A stretch of 64,000 nucleotides of DNA from Paramarasmius palmivorus (GCA_037176845.1 JAYKXP010000052.1:1-64000), one strand, 5' to 3'; numbered from the stretch's first letter, positions 47,823 to 63,246 are shown. A program made the numbers and translations. Notes: generated by a model not told the origin, from the letters alone.

Positions 47823-48737
47823 AGTAATGAAATAGGGAAAATGAAGAGAGAGATGAAAAGACGGCCGAGAAAATTACTGGAGACAAGTGGCGAGCCCTGA
47901 ATATATATTTCAGAGACACGCGTGTCGGTGACTGTAACACGGCAAACAGGTGAAGGTGGAAATACAGCTTAGCGGCACACTGGACGAGGCGATGCCGGAA
48001 GCAAGGTGTAATCAGGTACAGGCGAAAAACGAGGAGGGCATGTACACCGAGGCGCAGGACAGCACGAGGTGGGGTTGGCGGTAGCTAGCGTTGCTGGGCA
48101 AGGGTAAGAAGACACGAGTAGAGAAAGGGGGCGCAGAAAGTAGATGCTGAATGCGGCGACCTATGTTTTAAGAGTTTGTTGACGAGAGCGTGAAAGAATA
48201 GAAGCGAGGGCTTATTGTTGGGGAATGGAGAAAGACTTCGCAAAGATCATCACCCAGATTAAAGTTCTTGCTCCGGAAAACACAAATCTCATCATTGTTC
48301 CCATAAGGCCGGTATTCGCTGACAATCAGTATAGTAAGGCGTGAAATTAAAAACTCGTGTTGTTCGGTCGGGGACAAATTCTGAAATTCCCTGTCCGTAG
48401 AAACCAAGTGTTTGAAGTCAAGCTAGTCGCGCAGTAACTGGGTAAATACGTACAGGAGCTGTAAGAGGAGCGTGTTGATGTCGTTGTTTGATGGGACAGC
48501 CTTGGGGACCTAATAGCACTTTGTGGTAAGGAAAAAGCGGCGCATACGGAAAGAGCGTGGATCCAGTCATCAGATAAACGAGAACGTCACAGTCACAGCG
48601 TTACTAGCAATGGTTACCGTCATTCTGTGACAGAATCAGTCACGTGAGTGACGTTCTGTCACGTCATCGTTTTCGCTTGGAAACCATTTCTGGCATACTC
48701 CCATCTCCTAGGCCTGAGTAGGTCGTCGATTCGATTC
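47823..48737. promoter_or_regulatory. Long divergent upstream region with nested palindromes
   Basis: About 915 bases between the homeodomain gene and the kinase gene. At 48622-48636 there is a perfect inverted repeat, ATTCTGT-G-ACAGAAT. Overlapping it, 48628-48661 has arms TGACAGAA and TTCTGTCA around a centre with GTCACGTGA, which holds a CACGTG E-box and TGAC/GTCA half-sites. Regulators of the bHLH and bZIP families bind such sites. A minus-strand frame at 48168-48407 has no recognisable motif and is not called as a gene. Confidence 0.55.
48622..48661. repeat. Overlapping inverted repeats centred on a CACGTG E-box
   Basis: Two overlapping palindromes share the TGACAGAA arm; the second arm TTCTGTCA ends at 48661. 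The centre contains CACGTG at 48641-48646. It lies about 80-115 bases before the kinase ATG chosen here. Confidence 0.7.
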
Positions 48738-52212
<3,475 letters not shown>

Positions 52213-52911
52213 CATAACACACTGCCTTAGCCATGCCAGATACCCCTCTCCCGTGCGTTAATCATTAATTATCATTATTCTGTACGTGTTGCCTTGATAT
52301 GCTTTCTTCATCTAGCCTCTGTTCAGTGTTTGGGATCTACATTTAATATACTCATACCTATACCTACATCCATGGGACTTTACATTTCTCTCCATGTCAA
52401 TCGCATTTCTTCGGGTCACTACGGCTCTTCATGCGACGAGTCAGATCGGAAACCAGGACAGTCCGTCTCACGCCCCCCGCTTTTCCTTAACAAACGAACG
52501 CCACCGTATTGGGCACTCCACTGCTCAACGCTGAGTCAGCACGCTTTTCCCGACACTCTTACTTGCTTCAAAGGTCACTGGTCATCGCCCAGACTCATTT
52601 TTAACCTTTCTGTTTGCTGTTGACCGTTTGACATCGAGCTCACCTGTGTTATCGACCACCCACGACCATGGGCATACAACAGCGACAGATGGTCTTAGTC
52701 TTGCTTTGGTTCAGCCGCCGATCGACCCGAACTACGACTCATACATGCGCCTTCCCGTTTTTATTGACGTCACAATCCTCCGAGCAATTGGCCTTACTGG
52801 TCCTTGTTCACCCGATATCATAGTCGTTCAATGCTATAAAATGGCTGCTGACTTTCGCATATTTACATTCAATCGCAACTGTTCTTCAGCTTCTGGAGCG
52901 TGTAAAGTATA
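52213..52911. promoter_or_regulatory. Intergenic region with TATA box for the first ADP/ATP carrier
   Basis: About 700 bases. TATAAAA at 52835-52841 lies about 75 bases before the ATG of the carrier, a good promoter position. A plus-strand frame 52628-52912 overlaps the carrier ATG as TAATG, but begins upstream of the TATA box, so it is probably not part of the mRNA. Confidence 0.5.
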
Positions 52912-54228
52912 ATGAACAAAGACACGGGGCAATCCCAGTCACTAGCTCAATTCGGAGGTGAGTATTTGCTACACTGCTCATACAGGACCTTTTGGGCTAA
53001 CGGTTTTCAACCACTAGCTGGCTTTATGATGGGCGGTGTTGCTGCCGTACGTTGTCATTGACAGTGCAAACATAGCCATGTTGATCATCCCGATGCAATG
53101 TAGGCAATTAGCAAGACGGGGGGAGCGCCAATCGAACGAATTAAGCTATTGTTGCAGAATCAAGACGAGATGGTTGGTTATCATATTTTTCATGAAATAG
53201 TCAAACTCATTAGGTCGTAGATCAAGCAAGGGCGACTTTCAACTCCTTATAGGGGCATCGCGGATGCGTTTGGAAGAACTATTCGAGATGAAGGCATTTT
53301 ATCGCTCTGGAGAGGAAATACCGCCAACGTCATTCGATATTTTCCAACTCAAGCCCTGAACTTTGCGTTCAGTAAGTAATTCAAACCTGCTGATCAACGT
53401 TTTCCTTACCGTTACATTTAAGAGGACTACTTCAAGGTCCTCTTCGGGTCAAAGAAATCGGAAGGTTACGCTCGGTGGATGGTTGGGAATATTCTATCGG
53501 GTGCGGCAGCAGGTGCCTCCTCCTCGGTATTCGTGTACTCTTTGGACTTTGCGCGAACGCGTCTTGCAAACGATGCCAAATCAGTATCGATCGGAGGCAC
53601 CAGGCAATTCAATGGTCTCTTGGACGTTTACAAAAAGACTTTGGCATCCGATGGTGCCATCGGACTGTATCGAGGATTCGGTTCGTCTATCATGGGAGTA
53701 ATGGTATATCGCGGCTTTTATTTTGGACTTTATGATACTCTCAGTGAGCCGAGGTTCTTAGACTTCGTTTTGTTGCGTTTCACATTTTCAACCACACAGA
53801 GCCGACGCTACTCACAGGATCCCTGCAGGACTCTTTTCTCGCTTCTGTGGGGATCGGTTTTGTGTCTACAACGTTTGGCGCATGGATGTCCTATCCTCTG
53901 GATACTATCAGGTGTGTGCTAATGCGAATCCACTAAACTGTTTCACTGAACAACATAGACGTCGCATGATGATGACTTCGGGTACTGGGATTCACTACAA
54001 GTCGACTGCAAGTGCGTTTAAGCAGGTGAACGCCTCTGTGTTGTTTTTTCCCTTGGCTTATTCACTGATGATTGTAATTAGATCGTGGCTACGGAAGGAT
54101 TCACGTCACTTTTCAAAGGAGCTGGAGCTAACGTCCTACGTGGTTTCGCTTCTGCTACCGTCCTAGCCCTCTATGACGAGTTTCAGCGACTCGCCTTCAA
54201 CAGGGTTTACTCTGCAGGGTCTGGTTAA
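52912..54228 (+). CDS. Mitochondrial ADP/ATP carrier, copy 1
   Basis: Inner-membrane antiporter exchanging cytosolic ADP for matrix ATP. Exons join to [65 protein letters not shown] and [20 protein letters not shown]. Then come [34 protein letters not shown] and [20 protein letters not shown]. The nucleotide-carrier signature RRRMMMTSG appears after an intron near 53910-53960. The third repeat ends [20 protein letters not shown]. Three Px[DE]xx[RK]-type repeats are visible, as expected for a carrier of about 310 residues. It is followed in tandem by a close paralogue. Confidence 0.93.
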
Positions 54229-54578
54229 ACGTTTTGTAGTATTTTGATTTTATCGTTGTTCCATCCCTGGCCCAATGTCAATTACGAAAGATGTGCTAAA
54301 AAAGTGAAGGTCACCTGAAGTTTTAAGCTGGGACTGACTTGACTATGACTCAACACACATTTGCGTATGCGTATCGTACCTTTTCCTGTAGGCCCAAACG
54401 TCAAGCTTCCAGCTTCGAGGTACACTACCTCAGATACCAGTAGAGTTTATATATCAGTGTGCCGTAAAATCCCGACACGCTCACAGCGGCCGGAATCCAA
54501 CCGGTGATTGCAAAAAAAAAACCATGTTGATTTCTACGACAACCTACTGCCCACATACCCAGACCGCTTCTCAACATT
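54229..54578. other. Spacer between tandem carrier genes
   Basis: About 350 bases with the 3' flank of copy 1 and the promoter of copy 2. A TATATAT-like stretch (GTTTATATATCAG) lies near 54446-54458. A short A-run occurs near 54511-54520. Confidence 0.35.
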
Positions 54579-55864
54579 ATGGAGAGGCCTCGAGGGCGTG
54601 CCATCAGCCAGTTCGGGGGTGAGCACCGTTTTCATGACACTGAACAACAGCAATCTCAGCAATTTTTAGTTGATTTTCTTATGGGCGGAATGGCTGCGGT
54701 AGGTTTTCATAACAAGCTGATGTTGACCTCGAGGAACTCAAAAGAATTGCAGGCAATCAGCAAAACTGGAGGTGCGCCAATTGAGAGGATCAAATTGCTA
54801 GTACAAAGTCAGGATGAGATGGTGAGTGGATATCTTTATATTGCCTGGCAGTAGAATCGGCGTTCATAATATTCCAAGCTCAAGCAAGGTCGACTTTCTG
54901 CGCCTTACAAGGGTGTTACGGATGCCTTCACAAGAACGATTAAAAATGAAGGAGTCCTATCATTATGGAGAGGAAATACCGCCAACGTGATTCGTGAATT
55001 CCCCACCCAGGCTCTCAACTTTGCATTCAGTACGACCTTCTCGGCATATCTAGTCTGGATTCTAATCCCCAGATCACAACAGAGGATTATTACAAGCGTT
55101 TCTTTGGTTCCCAAAAGTCAGAGGGTTACATGAGATGGATGGTCGGAAACGTTCTTTCTGGCGCCACTGCCGGTGCTACAACTTCAATGTTCACCTACTC
55201 GTTGGATTACGCTAGGACTCGTCTCGCAAACGATGCAAAGCCCGTGGCAGGAGCAGGGGGTCGGCAATTTACCGGCCTTCTGGACGTTTACAAGAAGACT
55301 TTGGCAACGGATGGTGTAGTTGGATTGTACCGTGGGTTTTTGCCCTCAATAATTGGCATTATGATATATCGTGGATGCTATTTTGGAGTCTATGACACTT
55401 TGAGTAAGTCGACCGCACATCGCCACCATTCGGCCATTAAATATTTCATAGAACCTACGGTATTAACAGGATCTCTGGAAGGTTCATTTTTGGCATCGAT
55501 GGCTGTTGGTTTCATTTCCGTTAATGTCGGTAGTTGGATTGCCTATCCTATGGATACCATAAGGTTTGTGCGTTGTCATACGCAAGAATGTTTCTAATCG
55601 GACTACCTAGGCGTCGTATGATGATGACTTCCGGCACTGGAGTTTACTATAAGTCGACAATTGATGCGATTCAGCAGGTGCAATATCAGATGTCTTAGAC
55701 GCTGTATGTTGACTCACGACTATCTTCAGATCGTAGCGAAAGAAGGCTTTATATCCTTATATAAAGGAGCTGGCGCCAACATACTCCGTGGTTTTGCTTC
55801 GGCCGCCATTCTGGCTCTCTACGACCAATTTCAGACGATGATGGTCCAGAGGAAGAACTTCTGA
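54579..55864 (+). CDS. Mitochondrial ADP/ATP carrier, copy 2
   Basis: Tandem paralogue of the preceding carrier with the same function class. It has a longer, Gln-rich N-terminus ([20 protein letters not shown]) before FLMGGMAA. It then gives [78 protein letters not shown] and [20 protein letters not shown]. The RRRMMMTSG signature is split by an intron (near 55563-55610). The end is [20 protein letters not shown] followed by [10 protein letters not shown]. Exon borders fall at the same protein positions as in copy 1, which supports tandem duplication of an intron-bearing gene. Confidence 0.93.
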
Positions 55865-56213
55865 ATCTTAAATGGATGCTATTTATCCTAGATGCGCGGT
55901 AAGTCCATAGTCGTTAGTACGTGTGTCCAGTTCTCATTATCTTTCCATTAAGGAACTTTTACATTTAAAGGAACTCATTTAGACAGCGATCTATCAATAG
56001 AGTATGTTCGATATAATTTCCCCTGCCCGCTTATCGCGGAACGCCTTGATTGTCGAGCCAAGGTCTCGCTATTGTCATACTCGAGAAACAGTTGACTCAG
56101 AGCTCCTAAATGCTCGTCGAGTAACCAGGACTCTGATAACTGTTTGGCTGAGAAGACGTCTGAAGATATCATTGCCATGTATAAATATTTACACCATTGT
56201 CTATTATACTTCA
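55865..56213. other. Spacer between convergent genes
   Basis: About 350 bases forming the 3' flanks of the second carrier and of the A-T-R reductase. Small ORFs on both strands have no motif. Confidence 0.4.
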
Positions 56214-59200
56214 TTAATTAGAAGTGCGAAGGAAGCCGATTCTCTTCCAGTAATCTATGAAGCCGGCCATCGCATTCCCATCTACTACAGGAACATTTGA
56301 TAGAGAGGGTGACAGTTGTCTTGTTTTCTCCGTTGAAAGCCTGCATCGTATTCCCTTGCCTTGAATGATATTATCGAAGAAGGCAACTAGCTTGATCGCG
56401 GGGTTATCCTCCGGTGACTGATCACAATTCTTCAATCTCAGAATCCATTCATCCATCTTGATCAGCTCCGGCGTTGAACGATCCGCTGTGACGAGATTGT
56501 TCTGAATTGATGGAACGAGGTCTGTCCATAGTGTGGGTGTGGGGTTGGTGACATGGAAAGTACCGCTGGCGCCTCCTGGCCTTAGAGAAACATCAACGAT
56601 TGTGCCCGCGACATCGTCGACAGGTGCCCATGCGATAACCGGCACCCAGTCAATAGGAACGGCCTTGAGCTCCTGACAGCCACGCAATAGAACGGGAACA
56701 TTATCTGTAGCGTTCCATATGCTGTGTGCCTTGTCCCCACAAATCTGCCCGATACGGAAAGACATCGAGACCAAGTTTGTCTGTTCACTGATCAAAGTGA
56801 GAATACGCTCGCCAACAAATTTAGACTGAGCATATCCTTGCACAAGGCAAACTGTGGGATCATCAATCGACTCCTCGGCCACCGGTCCGGATGTAAATTG
56901 ACCGGTAGAAGCAACAGAAGATGTGAATGCTACCCTAGGAGGAACACATCTTGGGGATGTCAGGGCGAAATCCACGACGTTTCGTAGGCCCTTGATGTGA
57001 ACGCTTTCAAAGGTCTCCAAGGACCAATTAAAATTGAGCGCCCATGCGTTGTGGATGATGAGTGTGGCCGAGGCGTGGATATCTGCGAAAACATGGGAAG
57101 GGAGACCGAATCTGGGCTTGTTAATCTCGACGTCATGGAAGACGAGCTTCCCCTCTGATAAAGCAGATTGCAAAGCGTCGCGATCTAAATGACGTTCCTG
57201 GAACGAGGCATCTTGGCGGATGGGTGATAGAAGAGAACCTGCTCTGTTGAAACAGTGCACCTTCACCACACGATTATCATGCAGGAGGTTGTTAAGAATG
57301 AAAGAACCAAGGGACCCTGTGGATCCCGTAAGGATGACTGTTTCTCCAGGGGTATCGGAAGATTGTGCAGACGGGGTATGTCGTGGAAGATCTTGGGTGT
57401 GCTTCTCTATCATCGCTTTGATAGACGCGACATGGTCTTCGGCAGAACCCGTAGCAATGTGGCCATGTTCCACCAATTTACCTAATGCACCGGCCATAGA
57501 ACGTGTCGAACTGAACATGAAGACAAAATTCTGTGGCACTTGCGCCACTAATCCTTTCGTGCGTTCATCTCGCTTCAATGCAGCTAGAAGTGTATTGCGA
57601 ACGAAGATAGCTTTGAGAGAGTCCATCCCGTTCGCGAACAAATCGGCATCATCTGCTACCGGTTTTCCCATTGCCTCCTGAATAATATGAGAAAAGAAGG
57701 GAACCAGGGAATCTCCAGTGAGCGATGATGGTAGCGGAATTTGGTTGGTAGAGGCCGTGGATTCTGCCGCGAGATAGATCGCGTCAATTTCGTCGGCGTA
57801 CAAGGCAATGGCCTTCTTTCGCTGAATGCTGCCCTTGTCTGTTCTCGGAAGTTCCTTCCCGGGAGTAGTAACGAGTAACATCTCCTTCCATATCTGCGAA
57901 TGCGACGGGCTCTTGCTGTTGGCTTTCTCAACAGAAGGCCAAATGGCGTTCCGGAATTCCGCGAGTGCTTGTTCATTTGAAGGATCAAACACATTTTCGG
58001 GAGAAGGCGAAATGAGGACACCGTTCTGAGCGCGACCCGTTCCAAATACTACGGCAGCAACAACCAATGAATCTGCCTCAATGACAGTCTCAATGGGGCG
58101 CGACATTGTTTTCTCGCCATTAGAAAGCACGACGACATCATCGGCACGACCACAGTGTTTGAAGAGGCGAGGATGGGAAGCGTGCTTCTGGTACAAATCG
58201 GAGGTAGAGTACCCGTCTCGGCCATTGATATTAACGTTGATGGTCCCAGGCCTCCACCCGCCCTTCTCGAGGATGATGAGTTCAAATGGTCCAGCACCTG
58301 GCTCTGAGCCACGCGGTTCCAGGACGATGTCGAGGTCGGGTCGGATTTCGTGGAATTGCCAGTCCTGAGGTGCGCGTCCGTCGGGTTCTAGGACGTTCAT
58401 TTGACCAATTTCGGTCGATCCCAGCATAGACAAAAAATGGATCTGCTGCTTCACGAGCAAGTCGCCGAAATGAGGGGGAACGGGTGCACCAACAAAGAAC
58501 CAAAACTTCCTCTGACGCATGGCATCCAGGCCACCGTCAATAGTCCCCATTTCTTCAATAACGGAAGGGGCACCAATGACAATGTCCGTGGCATTCGGTG
58601 ACTGGCAGAAGTCGTAAAGGGCACTGGCGTTGACTGGCCGGGAAGGATCGAAGAAGACAACCCTCCATCCTAACCAAAGGAGCGAGGCACGCGTCAATGC
58701 GACGCCAGAGCCGTGGAACAGAGGCAAAGTCGCTAACACCGACGATCCCGCGTATTTCGCAACAAACTTGGGTGGATAATATCCTTGATGCCAGACGAAT
58801 CGGCTATTCCACGACACTGGTTTCGGAAGACCGGTAGAACCACTAGGAATACTGTTAGTAATGTGTCGGGTATGGGCATGAATATTTCATACCTTGTATG
58901 CATGATGAGAACTGGTTTGTCACATTCCTCTTCCCACTTCATAGTGAAAGGGAACGGTTTCCTCTTCTCAACAGGTCTATGGACAGGTAATGGTGCCATG
59001 GGTAGAACCGTTGCGACGCCAGCTTCTTCCGCAGAAGCAAGAGCCTCAGCTTCGTTGAACGAATCGGTGAGCAAAGCAACACTGTTGGTCAACTTTAGGA
59101 GATTGACTATAGCAGCGCGGCTGTTACGAGGGGAAATGAGGAGTGGGACGATTCCACACTTGTGCAACGCGTAAATGGAAATCATGTAGCCGGCATCGCT

Positions 59201-59464
59201 ACGAGCAAGAATACCGACAGTCTTTGTAGGCTCGTCTGATGAACGTCTGGCCCCAATCTTCTCGTGGAACTCCCAAGCAGCCTTGTCCACGGCATGGCCA
59301 AAGTCGGAATAGGTGATATCGATATAGTCGGTGGTTCCGGGTCGAGGGTAACTGACGCAGACTTTCGACGCGTCATAGTAGGAACGGAAGTCGATAACGT
59401 TGGGGAGGAGGTCTGGGCCTGCTGGAAGGGGTGTCAAGTCGGTACAAGCTTCGATAGAGCCCAT
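56214..59464 (-). CDS. Adenylation-thiolation-reductase enzyme (NRPS-like carboxylic acid reductase)
   Basis: Activates a carboxylic acid with ATP, loads it on a phosphopantetheine arm and releases it as an aldehyde with NADPH. Known relatives are alpha-aminoadipate reductase and aryl-acid reductases. Two exons (59464-58893, 58851-56214) total 3210 bases, or 1069 residues. The A domain has IPSGSTGLPKPVSW across the intron (SGSTG about 194-198), LPLFHGSG, GSTEIGQM, GRADDVVVLSNGEK and PRTDKGSIQRKKA. The carrier Ser is in FANGMDSLKA, about 602. The R domain has VILTGSTGSLGSFIL near 695, FTSSVASTGQF and the catalytic pair in GYAQSKFVGE. The chain ends in WKRIGFLRTSN. There is no condensation domain, so it is not a peptide synthetase. 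Its substrate cannot be read from sequence by eye. The upstream region is shared with the ALDH-like gene. Confidence 0.93.
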
Positions 59465-59961
59465 CTAAAACGCGAATAATCTAAATGTCCTGTCAATAGG
59501 TCAATGAACTGGACTTTTACGAGTTGACAAGACACGTACTAGGGCAAAGGAGGGCGAGAATTGTCGATGCAAGAATCGATTGAACTTGTGCCCTTTTAGA
59601 CATGTTTGAATTCGGAGTTGTAAGAGGTGCAATCTTCAGGGCCCCACTGTTCTCGAGATCCTTCCTGCGGCACGCAGAGAGACAACATGGACACAATTAT
59701 CCCAGGAATCATCAGCGTTAGGGATGCAAGTGGAACAAGCGGAGGAAGTGAAGCCACCCGGAGTTGCTGGGGTCATTTCCAGCGAATAGTCTGTAGTCAA
59801 GGGGTACAACGCGACCACGCTGTGGTCATCATGGATCAAAAATAGACTTTTACCGTACCCCACTTATTCTCCTTCCACATTCACTATCGTTGAGCGCAAC
59901 GCATCCAGGATGTATATCAAGGCCGACTTTCAGCCCCGATGTTCAGCTCAACCACAGTACA
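59465..59961. promoter_or_regulatory. Divergent upstream region of A-T-R and ALDH-like genes
   Basis: About 500 bases. Short ORFs at 59627-59863 on both strands are mutual shadows without motif. No clear TATA box or repeat was identified. Confidence 0.35.
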
Positions 59962-61838
59962 ATGGCCAACATTGTCAGTAGCACAGCACGTTTTCATCTC
60001 TTGGCTTCACTCACTAAAACTTCTGTTCAGACACGTTTACATGAACTCAAGGCTGCTTTCGAGACAGGTCTCAGTCGACCTATCTCTTGGAGGAGAAAGC
60101 AACTAGAAGGCATTCATGGTTGGCGAATCTCCTCCTCGTGCCTGTCATTCTCAACTGACTCTTCGTTTGCATAGATGCTATCAAGGCCAATGTCGAGGAA
60201 CTTGTGAATGGTGCAGTACAAGGTACATCACTTACTATTGTACTACTGTTCGTTTACTGAAATCCCTCCAGATGAACGGCTTGTCAGGACCGAAGTCTTA
60301 CTCGAGCTCGACTGCGTTTTGGATGCCATCAAGTCCAAGTTAAACGAATTAGTCTCGAATGCAGATGCAGCCTTTAGCTATACTACATCGGACATTGGTC
60401 TCGGAGCTTTGCACGTCCGTAAAGCGTCTAGACACACTCCTGCGGGGGTCATACTGATCCAGTCGAGCTGGGCTTGTAAGTCACATACAACGTCACACTT
60501 CAAGTATAGCTAATCATCAAGTATAGACCCTTATAGCTCTCTGCTCATCCCAGCTGTCTCGGCATTTGCTGCCGGTAATGTCTGTGCGTTTGTCGCTGTG
60601 AGTTTCATGTTCCCTTTTCCCAACTCCGTTTTTCTAAATCGAAACCAGACATCCATCCCTGCGGTCGCTGAGGTCCTTTCTTCCACTTTCTCGAGATTCA
60701 TCGATCAAAGCGGCCACGCATTCCTCGATATCACTTCCTCGGAGGCTGAAACTCACCTTTTCGACATCCCGATTCCATCTGTTTCCGTCCTCGACATTGG
60801 CGCAACCACCGTCAGCGCGGTTAAGGTCTCAACTACCCCTTCATCTCCGTCCGTAGCCTATGTTCACGAATCCGGAAACGTCAAAGTCGCAGCACAGAAC
60901 GTCGTCGAAGCCAAACTGGCGTATAACGGTCTCGCTCCTCGTGCGCCATCCGTGGTTCTCGTAGATTACTCTGTCTATGACGAATTCCGCGCGGAGTTGG
61001 TGTCTGCTTCTAGTAACAGATGCAAACTCCCATCCGCGAGGTTGACTTCGACTGCAAAGTCTGTCCAGGCAAATGGAGCAGAGGTGGTTGCATCTGACCC
61101 TCTCACAATCGTTGAAGTACAGACAAAGTAAGTGACTAGTTGGGTGTCATTGACAGGAGGCTTATACATGGACTGGACAGGGATGCGAAAGCAGCTCTGA
61201 CAACTGTTGGCCACTTGCCTTACTTGGTGATATGTCGTGTGTCCTCTCCAGATACTGCTATCGATAGGATTGCTACAATGTACGCCGAATAATCTGACTG
61301 GGCGAGTAGAAAGCTTACCCCAGTATTTCAGGCCCAAGCTTTCCACTTTCGTTCTATACGCCACTGAACCTTTCCGTACGTATGTCAACGATAATATCGA
61401 GAGCAGGGAAACCCTCTGGGATGGTCTACCCGTCGAGTTACTCGGTGAGTATTTTCATATTCCTCACATCCTTCTGTATCTGATAAATTGTTACAGGAAA
61501 CCCATGGGGTACCTCCGTTTCAGATCTCTCTCGTGTGCTCTCAGAACCCCAGGAAATAGTGCAAGTCAAACAATCATCTCAGAAACGCTTGGATGACTCT
61601 ACTGTCGTGCCTTCTCTCGAAAAGGCCATTTCCAAAGCTTGGATTCCTCGTCTGGACGAAGGATCTGGTACTCGCGTCGATTTCTTCCAGCAGGTTTGTT
61701 ACCATGTCCTTGTAAACAACCTATATTTGACTAATGACTACAATACAGGTCGGTATGGTCTTCAAAGCAGTTAAATTTACTGGTTTGCTTGCGGTTGCTG
61801 GAACTGGGTACTTGACCTACCGCCGATTCACTCGTTAA
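59962..61838 (+). CDS. ALDH3-like pseudoenzyme with C-terminal membrane anchor
   Basis: Clear relative of class 3 (fatty) aldehyde dehydrogenases. The N-terminal part AAFETGLSRPISWRRKQLEG matches the ALDH3 opening, and GVILIQSSWAYPYSSLLIPA with SAFAAGN matches the region before the cofactor site. The catalytic parts are gone: where ALDH3 has ELGGK the protein reads VAYVHESGN, and where it has GQTC it reads YNGLAPRAPSVVLVDYS, with no Cys. The C-terminus GLLAVAGTGYLTYRRFTR is a short hydrophobic tail with basic end, like the tail anchor of ALDH3A2 and its fungal relatives. Introns near 60113-60175, 60220-60273, 60478-60527, 60597-60651, 61127-61180, 61285-61330, 61443-61498 and 61695-61750 keep the frame open throughout, so the gene is conserved rather than decayed. 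Confidence 0.8.
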
Positions 61839-61985
61839 CTCTTTTCAACCTTTCAATTATGATACTTCCGGGGAAACATACTGTAATACAATCGACATAA
61901 CAATATTATAGATCTCTTTTTCTCTATTCTGCGGCGGAGTAACAGTGGGTGCAGGATGATTCACATTATGCTCATCGAATCAGAA

Positions 61986-63246
61986 CTATGTATCACTTTG
62001 TGGTATAGGCTGTGACGAAGACCAGAAAGGACTCGGGACAAAGCCTCTAAATAGATTCGACACAGCTGCCCGAGCATTCTCTCTCAACGGACCCACTTCT
62101 CCATTACCCTTGTCATACCCCATCTTCATATCTCTCGCGGTCTTCTGCACAGCTTCATCCGTCCTCACCCATTCACCTTCATCTCTCTCCGCGGCCCAAT
62201 ACTCCCCTGCAGCTGTTCGGAGTTCAGGTTGGCGTTGGATGGCTCCTCGAGAGAGACGCAGGAGCTGCAGCTTGGTAATCATGGATTGGAGAGTACGGAT
62301 AGCTGGCGGTATTTCTGGTGTTTGTTCGGGAGGTAGTGTACCAGGTGGCGCAAGGAGAGTGGTCTGAGTGATTGGAATTGGTGAAGGTCCGAGGAAGAAG
62401 TGGATTATGAGAGGTAGGAACAAGAAGAGTAGATGGCGAAGTAATGTGAGGGTATCGTGCCACTGAATGTGCGTTTCTGTAAGCTATAAATCTGACAGGA
62501 AAATTTGGGAGAAACACGTACCATAATGCCATTGGGTATCTGTGTATCTCTTGGTATAGTGATTGCTACTGAGCTGATCCAGTAACACTCTGCAGCTCCG
62601 GCTGCTACTAGTGCGCCTATCCCAAATGTTCTATGATGTTCAAGCCGGGAGCCTTTGACTGTAATGAACTGTATATTCTAGTGTTAGTAATGTACACAAA
62701 GAACAATGGCACGACGTACACCAACGAGTGTGGCTTCGCGCAAATAAGCGAGCAGAGGTCCTGGGAGTGCGTAAAGAGCGAAATCAGTGTATACACTGCA
62801 GTATTCGCATGTAGCGAGGGCATCATGTCCGAATCTAGGTAAAATAGATTAAAAATTGCAGAAATACGACACGAGAAACACGTAGCACACCTAATATATA
62901 AAGTTCTCATCTCGAACGATCCAAGCCTCTTTAGCACATTCTCGATTGGCCTCGGTAACTCTGTATCATCAGAAACCTGAAGCAAAAGACTGCGTATTGA
63001 ATCCGCCGGTATGCCGAGTGGGAGACGAAGACGAGTAAAGATGTTTGGAGGCGGTAGAATGATGATACGGTATAGAATGAAGAGGGTATGAGCGAGCACT
63101 AAGACGGAAATTCCTTTGCGAAGTATGGGTGGATTTGTCGTGGACCGATTGACGAAAGGCAGTTTTGGAAAGAAGAGAAACCATGAAAGCAGGGTTATGG
63201 AAGATGTAACGAGGAAGACCACCAGAGAGGCTCCCGCTTCAGTCAT
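61986..63246 (-). CDS. Conserved multi-pass membrane protein of unknown function
   Basis: I do not recognise a characterised family. The start MTEAGASLVVFLVTSSITLL at 63246 opens into a hydrophobic helix, followed by ISVLVLAHTLFILYRIIILP. After the intron near 62841-62895 the protein reads FGHDALATCEYCSVYTDFAL, then YALPGPLLAYLREATLVG. Further helices are GIGALVAAGAAECYWISSVA and LLRHLLFLFLPLIIHFFLGP. A long C-terminal soluble part contains SMITKLQLLRLSRGAIQRQP and ends SSSQPIPQSDT. About five to six membrane segments suggest an ER or other endomembrane location. The Cys-containing CEYCSVYTDF segment is the most distinctive motif. Confidence 0.75.

Noticed and set aside
48168..48407. Minus-strand 79-codon frame in the homeodomain upstream region
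   Set aside because: No recognisable motif or supporting splice pattern; length is within chance.
52628..52912. A 94-codon frame whose stop overlaps the carrier ATG (TAATG), suggesting a translationally coupled upstream ORF
   Set aside because: A TATAAAA box at 52835 lies inside it, so the mRNA probably starts downstream of its ATG.
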